Below are positions 6,975-14,036 of a stretch of 46,124 nt of DNA, piece after piece; position 1 is the stretch's first letter; every line of letters starts with the position of its first letter. The notes beneath the pieces were generated by a model, which had not been told where the DNA came from, did no database searches, and saw only the letters and a program-made list of their open reading frames with translations. The stretch comes from a virus. The stretch covers positions 1 to 46,124 of IMG/VR virus record IMGVR_UViG_3300045993_000634; one strand, written 5' to 3'. The position numbers and the translations under genes are program-made.

Positions 6975-7225
6975 GCGACATTAAGATCGGTGACGCGGTT
7001 CGTTGGACGGCATCAAGTCAGCGCGGGCGCACATTCTCAATGGAATTGAAAGAGGGCGTTGTCGAGTCGATTGATGGCGACGTGGCGACCGTGCGTACTG
7101 GCAAGACGCGCCACCGTAAGCAAATCCCGCTTTCCAGCTTGAGTGTACGCGGGCAAGCGACTCAGATTGATCGCGTGATTCAGGCAGTTCGCGATCAATC
7201 ATACGGAAAGAAGGATGGAGAATGA
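6971..7225 (+). CDS. Small SH3-like beta protein, unknown
   Basis: The ATG at 6971 overlaps the previous stop (GATGA). The 84-residue protein reads DIKIGDAVRWTA, MELKEGVVESIDGDVATVRT and RKQIPLSSL, a KOW/SH3-type barrel pattern of alternating strands. Such folds are often nucleic-acid-binding. It is coupled to the next gene by an ATGA overlap. Confidence 0.68.
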   Translation: MSDIKIGDAVRWTASSQRGRTFSMELKEGVVESIDGDVATVRTGKTRHRKQIPLSSLSVRGQATQIDRVIQAVRDQSYGKKDGE

Positions 7226-7443
7226 TTGACAGCCTTTTCATCCTGCTTATCCTCCCGCTCGCCATCCTGCTCATCGTGGCGCTGCGTCTGACCAAGCGAC
7301 CGACGCCCGCGCCGGAAGCGCGCCAGATTGTGAGCGTAACTCGCCCGCTGGCACTCGCCGACGATCCGGTCTTCGCCGTGCCGGTTGACGATGGCGTGGA
7401 TCTGCCATCAAGCATGTTGCCGTTTTTGCGAGGTTTGGAATGA
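7222..7443 (+). CDS. Small single-span membrane protein
   Basis: This 73-residue product has one N-terminal transmembrane helix (SLFILLILPLAILLIVALRL, residues about 4-23), followed by a Pro-rich polar tail. It overlaps both neighbours by four bases (ATGA). A one-span membrane protein beside an ASCH protein could serve exclusion or host interference, but there is no direct evidence. Confidence 0.65.
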   Translation: MIDSLFILLILPLAILLIVALRLTKRPTPAPEARQIVSVTRPLALADDPVFAVPVDDGVDLPSSMLPFLRGLE

Positions 7444-7901
7444 AAGCACTCACCCTGACTCAACCATGGGCCACGTTGGTGGCCATCGGGGCCAAGCGCA
7501 TCGAAACCCGATCCTGGCGCACGAGTTATCGCGGGCCGCTGGCGATTCACGCAGCCAAAGGACTCGCGAGCGTGGGTGGGAAGCGTGGGCTTCGGCAGTT
7601 GATCGCGAGTGAGCCGTTCGCGACGGCGCTTGCAGGGCATTCATGGTTGCCACTCGGCGCAATCATCGCAACCTGTACGCCGGTGGATTGCGTGCCAACC
7701 GAACAGATCATGAAGGCATTCGGCGCATACGGCCCAACCGACGCCAGCGGCGGCCATAAACTCTGGCCACTGACCGATCAAGAATTGACCTTTGGCGATT
7801 ACTCCGCAAACCGTTGGGGTTGGCTGTTGGATGACGTGCAGATGCTCGATACGCCAGTGTTTTGCAAGGGGGCGCTGGGCCTGTGGGAGTGGCAACAGTG
7901 A
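7440..7901 (+). CDS. ASCH domain protein
   Basis: The 153-residue protein begins with the hallmark MKALTLTQPWATLVAIGAKR, then ETRSWRTSYRGPLAIHAAK (residues 21-39). This is the ASCH fold, a beta-barrel related to PUA. Known ASCH proteins bind RNA or modified nucleosides, and some cleave RNA or hydrolyse N4-acetylcytidine. Phage copies often lie in early regions, as here. The C-terminal GDYSANRWGWLLDDV is also typical. The stop overlaps the GTG of a 38-codon frame. Confidence 0.88.
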   Translation: MKALTLTQPWATLVAIGAKRIETRSWRTSYRGPLAIHAAKGLASVGGKRGLRQLIASEPFATALAGHSWLPLGAIIATCTPVDCVPTEQIMKAFGAYGPTDASGGHKLWPLTDQELTFGDYSANRWGWLLDDVQMLDTPVFCKGALGLWEWQQ

Positions 7902-8014
7902 CCGCTGGCGATGTCGAGGACGTGCTGCTGAATGCGCTGTGTTGGCTGCGCCTGTTCTCAACGAGCCGCTTGGCACATCACTGGCGAGAAGAAGCCAGTC
8001 AGGAGGCAGAGTGA
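7898..8014 (+). CDS. Putative 38-residue peptide between ASCH and Lar-like genes
   Basis: A GTG at 7898 overlaps the ASCH stop (GTGA), and the frame ends at a TGA that overlaps the GTG start of the next gene (GAGTGA). The peptide is acidic and helical with a WLRLFSTSRL core. Only the perfect stop-start coupling on both sides supports it. Confidence 0.42.
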   Translation: MTAGDVEDVLLNALCWLRLFSTSRLAHHWREEASQEAE

Positions 8015-8493
8015 AACCAACGCAGATCGCCGCCTGCCCGTATTGCGGCAACAAGGACACGGAACTGATTTCAAGCCCGCCGTATCTGACAGGGTTTGTC
8101 ATGTGCTATGCGTGCATGGCGTGCGGCCCAGAGCAGCCCACAGAAGCACAGGCCGTTGGCGAATGGAACCGTGTGGCGCAGGCGGTTGCCTATCGTGAGG
8201 CCATATGCGATGCGCTTGGACTTGATCCGACAGAAGAGATCGCGCCGGGAACCATTGCAGCCTGGAATCGCGTGGCGCGCCTTGCCAGCGACCACGCCGC
8301 GTTGGAAGCCGCCTACTCTGCGCTCAACAGCCAGTGCCAGGCGCGGATTGAACTCATTAACGCCATTGAGCTTCATCTCGATAGTCCGAAATGGACACAC
8401 GAAGAGGAGCTTTCTGACGACGGCTTTCATATTTACTGCAATGGTCGTGAGGACGTGCGTGCGATGATCGCAGATTGGAGGGCGAAGCCATGA
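8011..8493 (+). CDS. Lar-like zinc protein (restriction alleviation family)
   Basis: The GTG at 8011 has AGGAGG seven bases upstream, giving a 160-residue product. Residues 9-55 (ACPYCGN, MCYACMACGP, EAQAVGEWNRVA) match the small zinc-ribbon proteins annotated as Lar-type restriction alleviation, which reduce type I restriction. The C-terminal hundred residues are helical and unlike E. coli Lar. The 'CPYCG plus A-WN' signature is widespread in phage and may be only a zinc ribbon fold, so the restriction role is not certain. A second AAWNRVARLA copy follows at about residue 84. Confidence 0.62.
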   Translation: MKPTQIAACPYCGNKDTELISSPPYLTGFVMCYACMACGPEQPTEAQAVGEWNRVAQAVAYREAICDALGLDPTEEIAPGTIAAWNRVARLASDHAALEAAYSALNSQCQARIELINAIELHLDSPKWTHEEELSDDGFHIYCNGREDVRAMIADWRAKP

Positions 8494-8714
8494 AAGATCG
8501 CTTTGACCCAACCGCCAACTACTATCTGCCGCTCATCGTTCGTGGTTGGCCAGAGGCGATTGATCCGATCTCAGGCCGCCAAACAAACGTTGCGGAGGCC
8601 ATTCGGAACGAAACCAGCATTGGCTACGTTCCGGTGTATGCCACGCTCCAGGATCTGATCAAGGAACATGGCGACGTGCCGTACACGGTGCTACGGCGCA
8701 CGAAGGAGGACTAA
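8490..8714 (+). CDS. Hypothetical small protein
   Basis: The ATG at 8490 overlaps the previous stop (ATGA), and GGAG lies upstream. The 74-residue product has no recognised domain. It contains aromatic and Pro residues near its start (NYYLPLIVRGWPEAIDP) and a helix near its end. It precedes the membrane ATPase gene by four bases. Confidence 0.6.
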   Translation: MKDRFDPTANYYLPLIVRGWPEAIDPISGRQTNVAEAIRNETSIGYVPVYATLQDLIKEHGDVPYTVLRRTKED

Positions 8715-8718
8715 TATT

Positions 8719-10191
8719 ATGAGAGATCCCGGCCCTATCCTTATCGACTCACTCGATAAACCGAACGCCAGCCCGCAAGGCCCCGGCCAGCCACACCCAC
8801 ACGCGCCGATCTCGCGACGTGACGAGCCGCGTACCCGTCTGCCTGCTCAGGCGTGGCTGATCCTGACCCTCTTGGCGGTTGGGCTGACGGCGTTCATGTT
8901 GTGGGGCATCGCCAGCGCATTGCAGGCCGCGCTGTGGGAATGGCCATGGCTTGGTTGGGCGTTCGGCCTGTTGCTGTTACTGGTGGCCGCGACGAGCCTT
9001 GTAGCACTCGGCTATTCGCTCGTGATGTGGCTGTTCTATCGGACGCAACGCAGCCGAATTATTCGCACAGCCTTTGATACGCCTGTGGATAGCATGCAGG
9101 TCTTGAACCGCGATCCGTTGGCGATGGAAGCGCCCCGGCTGGCGTATGAGACGGCCAAGATTGCGGCTATGGAGCACCCGCTGATTACGACCTGGACAAG
9201 TCCACAGCAGCCGCAAGCGAAGGTGGAGGCACCGGCGCTGCTGGCCGCTCCTGACGATCTCGCGCCCGTCTCGCTAGCAACCGTCAGTGGGTGGATCGAT
9301 GAGCTGCCGCATGTGATGTTCGCAGCCAAAACGGGCAAGGGCAAAACCGCGACGTGCCTGCATCTCCTGAAGCCACGCGCTGAAGCGGGCGAGCAATTCT
9401 GTATCATTGATCCGCATAGTGGTGATTGGGGTGGCTTGCCCGTGTTGGGTGGTGGTGAGGATTGGCAGGCGATTGCCCATGTGTTGACCTGTTTACTGGA
9501 CGAATACCAAGCACGCTTGAACGAACGCGAACGGCACAAAGCGGCAACGGGGCGCGAGCTGCCACATGATCACTTTGACCGCATGACCATCATCTTCGAT
9601 GAGGCATGGCTTGCGCGCAAGAACCTGGACATTGCGCCCAAGCGTGGCGAGATCACGATCTGGGAGAAGTTCGTTCCGGTGATGGGTTCAGGCGCACGCA
9701 AGGTATCAATGAACCTGTGGCCCATCGTGCAGACCGCCAACGTTGGCGATCTTGGATTAAGCGGGCCAGCGCGCGAAAACTTCTTGCGTATCCCGCTCGA
9801 TACCCGCGCCTGTCGGATCTTTGTGCAGCAAGAAGAAACGAACGCGGCCCGCCGCGCTAAGCTGCTGGACTTACTGGATAACGAAGAATGGCCCGCTCTG
9901 GTCGAACATCATGGCCGCATTCATCGGGTAGATCGGTCGGCAGCGGCAACGATGCCCGATCTGACCCGCTATGCAGATCAGGTGTGGCAACCGACCCAGC
10001 CGACGCTCCGCCAGCCGACGCCAATGATCACGATTGACGAGATCCTTATTCGAGCGGTGCGCGCTGGGAAGACCCGCGACGAGACTCGCGTCACGCTCCA
10101 GCAGCGCGGCCTAGGCTTCCGCGATCAGCAGTGGACGGATGCGCGCTCGTTCGTGCTGAGTGAACGGCTCACGAGTGCTGATGCCGCGTAA
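8719..10191 (+). CDS. Membrane-anchored FtsK/HerA-like ATPase
   Basis: The ATG at 8719 follows AAGGAGGA. The 490-residue protein has a polar Pro-rich head, two transmembrane helices (about 45-68 and 78-106) and a RecA-type motor. Walker A is AKTGKGKT (203-210), a DPHSGDW stretch lies at 231-237, and Walker B is MTIIFDEAW with D294/E295. The C-terminal 70 residues look like a helical DNA-binding domain. The layout resembles FtsK translocases and the coupling ATPases of conjugative elements, which pump DNA. Host-chromosome or plasmid-state segregation, DNA entry, or mobilisation are all possible. It is not the packaging motor, which is at 33692. Confidence 0.8.
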   Translation: MRDPGPILIDSLDKPNASPQGPGQPHPHAPISRRDEPRTRLPAQAWLILTLLAVGLTAFMLWGIASALQAALWEWPWLGWAFGLLLLLVAATSLVALGYSLVMWLFYRTQRSRIIRTAFDTPVDSMQVLNRDPLAMEAPRLAYETAKIAAMEHPLITTWTSPQQPQAKVEAPALLAAPDDLAPVSLATVSGWIDELPHVMFAAKTGKGKTATCLHLLKPRAEAGEQFCIIDPHSGDWGGLPVLGGGEDWQAIAHVLTCLLDEYQARLNERERHKAATGRELPHDHFDRMTIIFDEAWLARKNLDIAPKRGEITIWEKFVPVMGSGARKVSMNLWPIVQTANVGDLGLSGPARENFLRIPLDTRACRIFVQQEETNAARRAKLLDLLDNEEWPALVEHHGRIHRVDRSAAATMPDLTRYADQVWQPTQPTLRQPTPMITIDEILIRAVRAGKTRDETRVTLQQRGLGFRDQQWTDARSFVLSERLTSADAA

Positions 10192-10296
10192 TGTGGCACG
10201 GAACGCACATTGGGAACACACGAAGCACTGAGAGTTCCTGTGAAGCGCTACGAAGGCGCTGTGAAGGCACTGCATTAGGATGCGGAGAAAGCAACT

Positions 10297-10893
10297 ATGA
10301 GTAATCCACGCACATTCAATCCGGGCAGTGACTTTGCGGCGCTGCTGAATCGAATTTATGAGATCAAGTTCAGTCGGTCGGTACCATTAGTCGTGATTCT
10401 GTTGTCTGGTATTTATGCCATCTATCGCAGCATGCACTATATTTCCAGTTCGTTCCATCTCGATTGGTTCATCGCCGCGCCAACCGCGATCAGCATTGAA
10501 CTGCTGGTGCTTGGCGCGTCGGCCAATGTGTTTATCCAGTTGCGCCGCGATTATGTGGCGGAGTTAGACAAGCAGGATCGGGGCATTACACAATGGGGCG
10601 TGCATCTCGGCATGCTCCTGTTGACCATTGCGTTCCTGGCCCTGATCGGGATTGCTGGGGCTGATGCCTGGAAGCTGACCCAGGATTACGTGGCGACGTT
10701 CTTACTCACGCTGGTGCAAATTGCACAATCGGGGTTCATTGTGTCGTTTGTGATCAGCGCCTTGCTCGACGAGCGCGACGATCTGCGCTCAACCTATGCC
10801 GATCTGAGCCGCCGCACATGCCCGTATTGCGGTGTGTCGGTGAGTCCGAACAATCGCGCCCGGCATATGAATACGTGCCCGAAGAAGCCATAG
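10297..10893 (+). CDS. Four-helix membrane protein with a C-terminal zinc finger
   Basis: The 198-residue product has four predicted transmembrane helices (about 29-46, 58-80, 101-121, 132-157). They are followed by a cytosolic helix and a zinc finger made of C175, C178, H190 and C194. The ATG at 10297 has GGAGAAAGC upstream. It lies 105 bases after the membrane ATPase and in the same unit, so the pair may form one membrane complex whose zinc end touches DNA or the ATPase. The 10192-10296 gap holds only short GTGAAG/GCGCT-type repeats. An operator and a terminator follow the stop. Confidence 0.72.
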   Translation: MSNPRTFNPGSDFAALLNRIYEIKFSRSVPLVVILLSGIYAIYRSMHYISSSFHLDWFIAAPTAISIELLVLGASANVFIQLRRDYVAELDKQDRGITQWGVHLGMLLLTIAFLALIGIAGADAWKLTQDYVATFLLTLVQIAQSGFIVSFVISALLDERDDLRSTYADLSRRTCPYCGVSVSPNNRARHMNTCPKKP

Positions 10894-10909
10894 TGAACCA
10901 TGGTACACA
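10892..10909. promoter_or_regulatory. Copy 2 of the ACCATGGT palindrome (stoperator-like site)
   Basis: AGTGAACCATGGTACACA matches the perfect copy at 40556 in 16 of 18 positions. It overlaps the TAG stop of the membrane gene and lies 11 bases before a terminator, the same arrangement as copy 1. Confidence 0.72.
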
Positions 10910-10920
10910 ATCCTACCCAG

Positions 10921-10944
10921 GCCCGCCGATCTTGGCGGGCTTTT
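10921..10944 (+). terminator. Rho-independent terminator
   Basis: GCCCGCC (10921-10927), a 6-base loop, GGCGGGC (10934-10940), then TTTT. It ends the long early operon before the accessory block. Confidence 0.88.
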
Positions 10945-10989
10945 GGTTGCCCAGATTATGAGAGAAATCGCAAGAGTTCTACAATATGC

Positions 10990-11023
10990 TTGGCATCATT
11001 TGAATTAGTGCTATAATTCAAAT
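10990..11023 (+). promoter_or_regulatory. Promoter with overlapping operator for the accessory block
   Basis: TTGGCA (10990-10995), a 16-base spacer, then TATAAT (11012-11017). The inverted repeat ATTTGAATTA (10998-11007) and TAATTCAAAT (11014-11023) covers the spacer and the -10, so a bound repressor would block RNA polymerase. Confidence 0.75.
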
Positions 11024-11059
11024 CAGGAAGCAAGGACATATACGAAAGAGGCAAAAAGA

Positions 11060-11344
11060 ATGGCAGTCAAAATCAGCACGCAACTCAAAAAGCAAGGCGT
11101 CACGCCCCGAGCGGGCGAAGGCAATTGGGCGAAGTTCGATGCTTTCGGAAATGGCGTTGTTATGGAGTTCATCAAGAGTAACGAGCATCCCGGTGGTGAG
11201 GATTGGTATCCACTGTATCCCGCCAGCCGTGTAACGGGCGCTTCGTACCAGCCGTACCGCAGCGGTACGGAATGGGCGGAATTCGCCAATCGGGCGATGG
11301 CCGATGAGGCCAATAGCAACTTTCGCCGCCGCAATAGCTACTAG
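11060..11344 (+). CDS. Accessory protein of unknown function
   Basis: The 94-residue protein starts behind AAAGAGGC. It opens MAVKISTQLKKQGV, then shows VVMEFIKSNEHPGGEDWYPLYP, an aromatic turn-rich middle, and a basic end (NFRRRNSY). No domain is recognised. It is the first gene behind its own regulated promoter and terminator-insulated from the main operon, a layout typical of phage cargo genes expressed in a lysogen. Confidence 0.65.
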   Translation: MAVKISTQLKKQGVTPRAGEGNWAKFDAFGNGVVMEFIKSNEHPGGEDWYPLYPASRVTGASYQPYRSGTEWAEFANRAMADEANSNFRRRNSY

Positions 11345-11353
11345 GAGGCGCTA

Positions 11354-11608
11354 ATGGCCGGAAAGCCAGGGCGGTCGGGGGGCAAACGCACCCCCGGCCC
11401 TGATGCCCGCAAGGCAGGCCGCAAGGCCGCCAGTATCCGCGTTACGCTCGGCCAAGCGCGGATGGCCGAATTAGCGCTGTTGGCCACCGCCGAACAGACG
11501 ACGCCGGACGCCTTGGCAGCAAACTGGCTGAGTGAGCGGATAACTGCCGAAACCGCCAAGTATGATGCAGATCGGGGCGTGACGGAATGGACGGGGGAGG
11601 TAGTGTGA
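11354..11608 (+). CDS. Small basic protein, possible DNA-binding
   Basis: The ATG at 11354 has TAGGAGGCG just upstream. The 84-residue product has a basic Gly/Pro/Lys-rich head (GKPGRSGGKRTPG, residues 3-15) similar to AT-hook or GRP-type DNA contacts. A helix beginning IRVTLGQARMAELALLA and a second helix follow, as in ribbon-helix-helix proteins. It could be an antitoxin-like regulator, but no toxin partner is evident. Confidence 0.58.
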   Translation: MAGKPGRSGGKRTPGPDARKAGRKAASIRVTLGQARMAELALLATAEQTTPDALAANWLSERITAETAKYDADRGVTEWTGEVV

Positions 11609-11619
11609 ATTATGAGAGA

Positions 11620-11677
11620 AATAGGATTATTCAACAAACCTATTGACAATACAATAGGTATCCTGTATAATCCTATT
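11620..11677 (+). promoter_or_regulatory. Consensus promoter with nested operators
   Basis: TTGACA (11643-11648), a 17-base spacer, then TATAAT (11666-11671) is a perfect sigma70 consensus. A perfect 11-bp inverted repeat (AATAGGATTAT at 11620-11630 and ATAATCCTATT at 11667-11677) brackets it. A second one (CCTATTG at 11639-11645 and CAATAGG at 11652-11658) sits over the -35. Strong promoter strength combined with layered palindromes suggests tight repression or looping. Confidence 0.82.
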
Positions 11678-11708
11678 CATAGACAAGCGGACAGGAAAGG
11701 AAACGACC

Positions 11709-11966
11709 ATGACAGGTACGGAGAAGCAAATCGCATACGCAACCACCATTAAAAACGCATTTCTTCACAACGCAGATCAGATCGTCGGCGCAGAAACCGC
11801 CAAGGCAGATCGTAACGTACCACAACAAGCGGCATTTGTTGCCAAGGTTGAGGCAACGGTCGCTGCGCTCAAGGCGAACGAAAACGCGACATTCTGGATT
11901 AACAACCGTAGCGAGTTTGAGGTTTCGTCGCTGTGGCGCTGCCTCGTTATGCGGTCAATGAAATAA
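11709..11966 (+). CDS. Small helical accessory protein
   Basis: The 85-residue protein starts behind AGGAAAGGAAACGACC. It is almost wholly helical with an even mix of charges (TEKQIAYATTIKNAFL, then AAFVAKVEATVAALKAN). It ends in a WINNRSEFEVSSLW segment. The first helix resembles 'TekQi-yA--I' phage and plasmid proteins of unknown role. It is driven by the consensus promoter at 11643. Confidence 0.62.
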   Translation: MTGTEKQIAYATTIKNAFLHNADQIVGAETAKADRNVPQQAAFVAKVEATVAALKANENATFWINNRSEFEVSSLWRCLVMRSMK

Positions 11967-11978
11967 GGAGAGGTTTCG

Positions 11979-12182
11979 ATGTTTGCACATGTAACTATGA
12001 TGAAAGAACTGAACGAGGCGTACCAAGTGGCGTGCGAGGCCAACAAGCCCGATGCTGATTTCGGTGAAGAGTTGGCCGCTCTGACGGCAGGCAAGCCACT
12101 ACCGCCTGAAGGCCGATTCGAGCGATTTGACGCTATCACTGCTGCAATGCAACAGCGGTGGAGTGAACTGGCAAACAAATGA
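11979..12182 (+). CDS. Small acidic accessory protein
   Basis: The 67-residue product follows AGGAGAGG and overlaps the next gene by ATGA. It is helical and acidic (MKELNEAYQVACEANK, DFGEELAALTAG). No family is recognised. The small acidic type is shared by DNA-mimic inhibitors and many neutral phage proteins, so no role is proposed. Confidence 0.58.
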   Translation: MFAHVTMMKELNEAYQVACEANKPDADFGEELAALTAGKPLPPEGRFERFDAITAAMQQRWSELANK

Positions 12183-12406
12183 CAAACAAAAAGCGCGGAG
12201 GCTGGCGCAATCCCGCCTCCGCTGTCAACGGGCGGATCGGCGCAAACGCCCAGCCCGGACGCCCGCCGAAAGAGCGAGCGATTACGCTCTCGGAGGTTGG
12301 CCCCGAAGGCGCTACGCCAAGCGTCACGGGAACCGCAACGATAGGGCGGGCGATCATCAAGATCGCATTGGACGACGGGCGGAAACTGACGATCTGGATT
12401 GATTAG
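12179..12406 (+). CDS. Small basic protein with a Pro-Gly-Arg-rich head
   Basis: The ATG at 12179 overlaps the previous stop. The 75-residue protein has a basic N-terminus (KKRGGWRNPAS, then QPGRPPKERAITLSE), typical of proteins that contact DNA through an AT-hook-like GRP core, and a C-terminal beta region ending in KLTIWID. Function unknown. It pairs in style with the basic protein at 11354. Confidence 0.52.
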   Translation: MTNKKRGGWRNPASAVNGRIGANAQPGRPPKERAITLSEVGPEGATPSVTGTATIGRAIIKIALDDGRKLTIWID

Positions 12407-12432
12407 CGCAGCCAACTCGGCGCGCAGGAGTA

Positions 12433-12446
12433 GCCCCGATTGGGGC
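12433..12446. other. Short hairpin before the last plus-strand gene
   Basis: GCCCC-GATT-GGGGC is a perfect 5-bp stem with a 4-base loop. It lies between 12179-12406 and the gene at 12462. No T-run follows, so termination is doubtful. Confidence 0.4.
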
Positions 12447-12461
12447 AGAGAGCAGGATGAG

Positions 12462-12749
12462 ATGGAAGGGACGCAAATTCTACAGGCAATCGTAACGGGG
12501 GATTTCCCCCCTCGGAATAATATGAATGGCCTGTCCGAGGATGGCGTCGCCGTCTTTGTGGCGGCTCAGGAGCTTATGGGCTTGGCTATTGAGCATGGGA
12601 TTGAAGTTCGGTCCCATGATGGGGGCTGGAAAAGCTATAGCGGGTTCGCGGAATTTACTTGGCGGGGTCTACCCGTCAAGGCGCGGGGAACGCACGCGAC
12701 AGGAAGCGCGTGGATGGTGCAGAAAGGAGGGGAAATCATTTTCTCCTAA
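12462..12749 (+). CDS. Accessory protein of unknown function (last plus-strand gene)
   Basis: The 95-residue product starts at the ATG at 12462, a few bases after GAGCAGGATGAG. It has a helix (GVAVFVAAQELMGLAIEHG) followed by aromatic beta strands (GGWKSYSGFAEFTWRG, TGSAWMVQ). Its TAA at 12747-12749 overlaps the TAG of the last minus-strand gene (12746-12748), so the two halves of the genome collide in the four bases CTAA with no terminator between them. Confidence 0.55.
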   Translation: MEGTQILQAIVTGDFPPRNNMNGLSEDGVAVFVAAQELMGLAIEHGIEVRSHDGGWKSYSGFAEFTWRGLPVKARGTHATGSAWMVQKGGEIIFS

Positions 12750-13108
12750 CTCCCCACCACCATCGGCAAAATCTGCGCAAAGCGGCTCGGCACAATCAGC
12801 CGGGCCGTTTCTGTTTGTCCGTCAAGGCTCACCAGCACCAGCGTGCGGCCCTGCGGCGTGAAGTTCTGATCAACCCCCAGCCTCGGCAGCCGATACTCCG
12901 CCTGGTCGCAGCCAACGAACTGCACAGGCCGATTGTTGCCAACCAAATATAGACAGCCGGGTTCAGCCGTGACGATCAGCGTGTCGCCTTGCCACGTTGC
13001 TGCAAGCGGAGCGGGTTGGGCGTGCGTTACAGACAGCGCCAAGCACAGCGCAATCAGAAGCGCCGAAACACCAGCCCTAATCGGCTTGGCGTGCCATCGA
13101 GTAGCCAT
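12746..13108 (-). CDS. Small exported protein at the end of the late operon
   Basis: The ATG at 13108 opens a clear signal peptide: basic MATRWHAKPIR, then hydrophobic GVSALLIALCLALSV and a THAQP cleavage region near residue 31. The mature part (about 90 residues) is all beta, with two cysteines (GCLYLVGNN, VGCDQAEYRL) that could form a disulfide. The start lies inside the upstream gene (55-base overlap). Being the last late gene, it may be a minor virion, surface or lysis-accessory protein. Confidence 0.62.
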   Translation of the reverse strand: MATRWHAKPIRAGVSALLIALCLALSVTHAQPAPLAATWQGDTLIVTAEPGCLYLVGNNRPVQFVGCDQAEYRLPRLGVDQNFTPQGRTLVLVSLDGQTETARLIVPSRFAQILPMVVGS

Positions 13109-13455
13109 GTCTGCATTTCCGCGAACAACGCCGCACGCGCCGCCGCATCCTCTTTCGTGATCGTCGTGCCGGCTAGGAGCGCCCCGTCTGCCGTGCCAAC
13201 AATCACGCCCGTAATATCGTTGGTCTGTGCCAAAATCGAAAGCGCATTGGCCTGCGTGATCAGCGTGCGTGCCGTGCCGATCAGATCGCGCAGGTCGCTT
13301 TCCCACTCTTGTGCCGCCGTTAGTCGTTCAGCCATAACAAGCTCCTGTAGTGCCGTCTGAGCGGCTTGTTCGGTTGGGTAGGTGGTTTTTCCGGTATCCG
13401 TGGCGACGATCCACACGGGATCGCCGTTGTTGTTGCGTGCTTGGTAGTAACTCAT
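13054..13455 (-). CDS. Tail-tip or fibre-associated protein, unknown
   Basis: The 133-residue protein starts YYQARNNNGDPVWIVATDTG and continues with long helices (EQAAQTALQELVMAERLTAAQEW, LRDLIGTARTLITQAN). Its start overlaps the previous gene stop by ATGA (13452-13455). Proteins of this kind, with an N-terminal beta strand pair and helical remainder, often sit at the end of tail operons, but no family is recognised. Confidence 0.6.
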   Translation of the reverse strand: MSYYQARNNNGDPVWIVATDTGKTTYPTEQAAQTALQELVMAERLTAAQEWESDLRDLIGTARTLITQANALSILAQTNDITGVIVGTADGALLAGTTITKEDAAARAALFAEMQTWLLDGTPSRLGLVFRRF

Positions 13456-14036
13456 ATGAAGTAAAACCCGCTGATCAGAATCTCGCCTGCGGTATCAATT
13501 GCGACGTTCGCCGTCCCGCCACTAATCGGCGAGATGAACTGGATAGCGTTGGCGCTGGCGTACATATAGCCAACCATCCCCGAACCCGTGAATGTGTGAT
13601 TCAACGGCATGACCGAGAACGTGCTTTCCGTGGCAACTCGCGACGAGATCGGCAACCCGCCCACCACTGCATTCCCCGTCCCGGTTGCGCCTGTCCAGAT
13701 CATGCGCGCCGAGAACCAAAAAACGCTGCCATCGGTGCGGTAGGTTCCGCGCTGAAATGTGTAGGTTGTGACGCCAGCCGTGGTCGATCCATAGTAGGTT
13801 GGCGTGAACGTGCCCGACACAAACGGTGCCATCTGGTACACCGTGCCCGCGTCATCGACCCCGCTCGGAACGCCCGTACTGCTAACAAAGATCGTCCCGT
13901 AGCCAGCGGGTGGCGTAGCAGGCGTGGCAATCTCTGGCAGGCGCAAACTTCTCAGCGCCAATTCGCGACTCGCTAAGGCTTCGAGCGTGGCTTCGAGTTT
14001 ACGCAGGCGCTGCTCTAAGGCAATCGAATCGCTCAT
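13452..14036 (-). CDS. Probable tail fibre or receptor-binding protein
   Basis: The 194-residue product has an N-terminal coiled coil (IALEQRLRKLEATLEALASREL, residues about 5-26), fit for trimer formation. A Pro linker and an all-beta, Gly/Thr/Ser-rich C-terminal head follow (GTFTPTYYGSTTAGVTTYTF, YRTDGSVFWFSARM, then short strands to the end). This architecture is typical of short tail fibres. The place, after distal tail genes and coupled by ATGA on both sides, agrees. Receptor unknown. Confidence 0.68.
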   Translation of the reverse strand: MSDSIALEQRLRKLEATLEALASRELALRSLRLPEIATPATPPAGYGTIFVSSTGVPSGVDDAGTVYQMAPFVSGTFTPTYYGSTTAGVTTYTFQRGTYRTDGSVFWFSARMIWTGATGTGNAVVGGLPISSRVATESTFSVMPLNHTFTGSGMVGYMYASANAIQFISPISGGTANVAIDTAGEILISGFYFI

